Assembly: GCF_002775205.1 (NCBI RefSeq)
Contig: NC_036453.1
Location: 26,210,713-26,274,712 of the forward strand
DNA from: Xiphophorus maculatus
Taxonomy: Eukaryota; Chordata; Actinopteri; Cyprinodontiformes; Poeciliidae
DNA: 64,000 bases
Reading direction: 5' to 3'
Shown: piece by piece, positions 63,561 through 64,000 of the stretch
Numbering within the stretch: the first letter of the stretch is position 1
Layout of the letters: every line of letters starts with the position of its first letter
Translations under genes and position numbers: made by a program
Notes under the pieces: model-generated
Databases searched by the model: none
Seen by the model: only the letters and a program-made list of their open reading frames with translations
Told to the model about the DNA's origin: nothing

Positions 63561-64000
63561 TTGGATTGAGTTGATTAACATTCTATATATAAATATATTT
63601 TGTTTTTATAAAGTGCATTTAAACATGTATCAGGTATTAGCAGTTTACCAAGAAATTAAATTGAATAGAAGAAAAGATACTTGCTCAATTAATTTATTAT
63701 ATCATGTTCTAGTATTTTAAAAAATCTTTTCATACAACTGGATGGTACTTGATGTTTTTTCTTGTCTTCGGCACATACAGTCTAGTATGTTGTCATTGTT
63801 TATGTACAAGTCTAATTATTCAGTTAATGTTATTCTATTTACTAAAGTCATCAGTTCAAGGGACTTTATGAGACAGATTGAACACAAATAGATAAATCTG
63901 ATGCAAGATTTGAAGTGGATCAGAAATATAGAACAGGAGCTTCAGGCACAATATGAAAGATCAATGAAAAGCGTTGCAAGAGAATGACATTTAATATTAG
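63561..64000. other. AT-rich right edge: nothing recognised
   Basis: No open frame, repeat or RNA gene that I can support. Confidence 0.5.

Overview
The window is a piece of a teleost fish nuclear genome. The evidence is AT-rich DNA, vertebrate genes split by GT-AG introns, long CA and TA microsatellites, and fish-type hAT, Tc1 and LINE relics. There are no bacterial, viral or organellar genes. Species cannot be named from the sequence alone.

Five protein-coding genes could be assembled exon by exon, all with a start, a stop and consistent intron phases. From left to right: (1) atp5mg, mitochondrial ATP synthase subunit g, minus strand, 3 coding exons (596-2060). (2) pdzd3 (NHERF4), a four-PDZ scaffold, minus strand, 10 coding exons (3633-7288). 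(3) cltc, clathrin heavy chain, plus strand, 30 constitutive coding exons (16498-45083), plus two predicted in-frame microexons of 12 and 21 nt. (4) ptrh2, peptidyl-tRNA hydrolase 2, minus strand, one coding exon (48033-48542) with a probable non-coding first exon near 50.25 kb. (5) a coiled-coil, tail-anchored membrane protein resembling TMCO5, minus strand, 11 coding exons (54109-57574).

The rest is spacer and intron DNA. 7.3-16.4 kb holds microsatellites, a degenerate telomere-like block, a Tc1 tail and a LINE relic. cltc introns carry several short inverted-repeat DNA transposons, some with visible target-site duplications. 48.6-54 kb is a mosaic of hAT, foldback and Tc1 fragments. 57.6-64 kb has an inverted-repeat element and a LINE relic but no gene I can support.

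The genes do not form a pathway. cltc and ptrh2 are neighbours in other vertebrates, whereas atp5mg and pdzd3 belong to a different human chromosome region, so the window looks like a fish-specific junction of two conserved blocks. No new biological system was found. The best leads are the two clathrin microexons, a class-I PDZ-ligand tail on PDZD3, and a CRE/TATA-like block inside an intron of the TMCO5-like gene.
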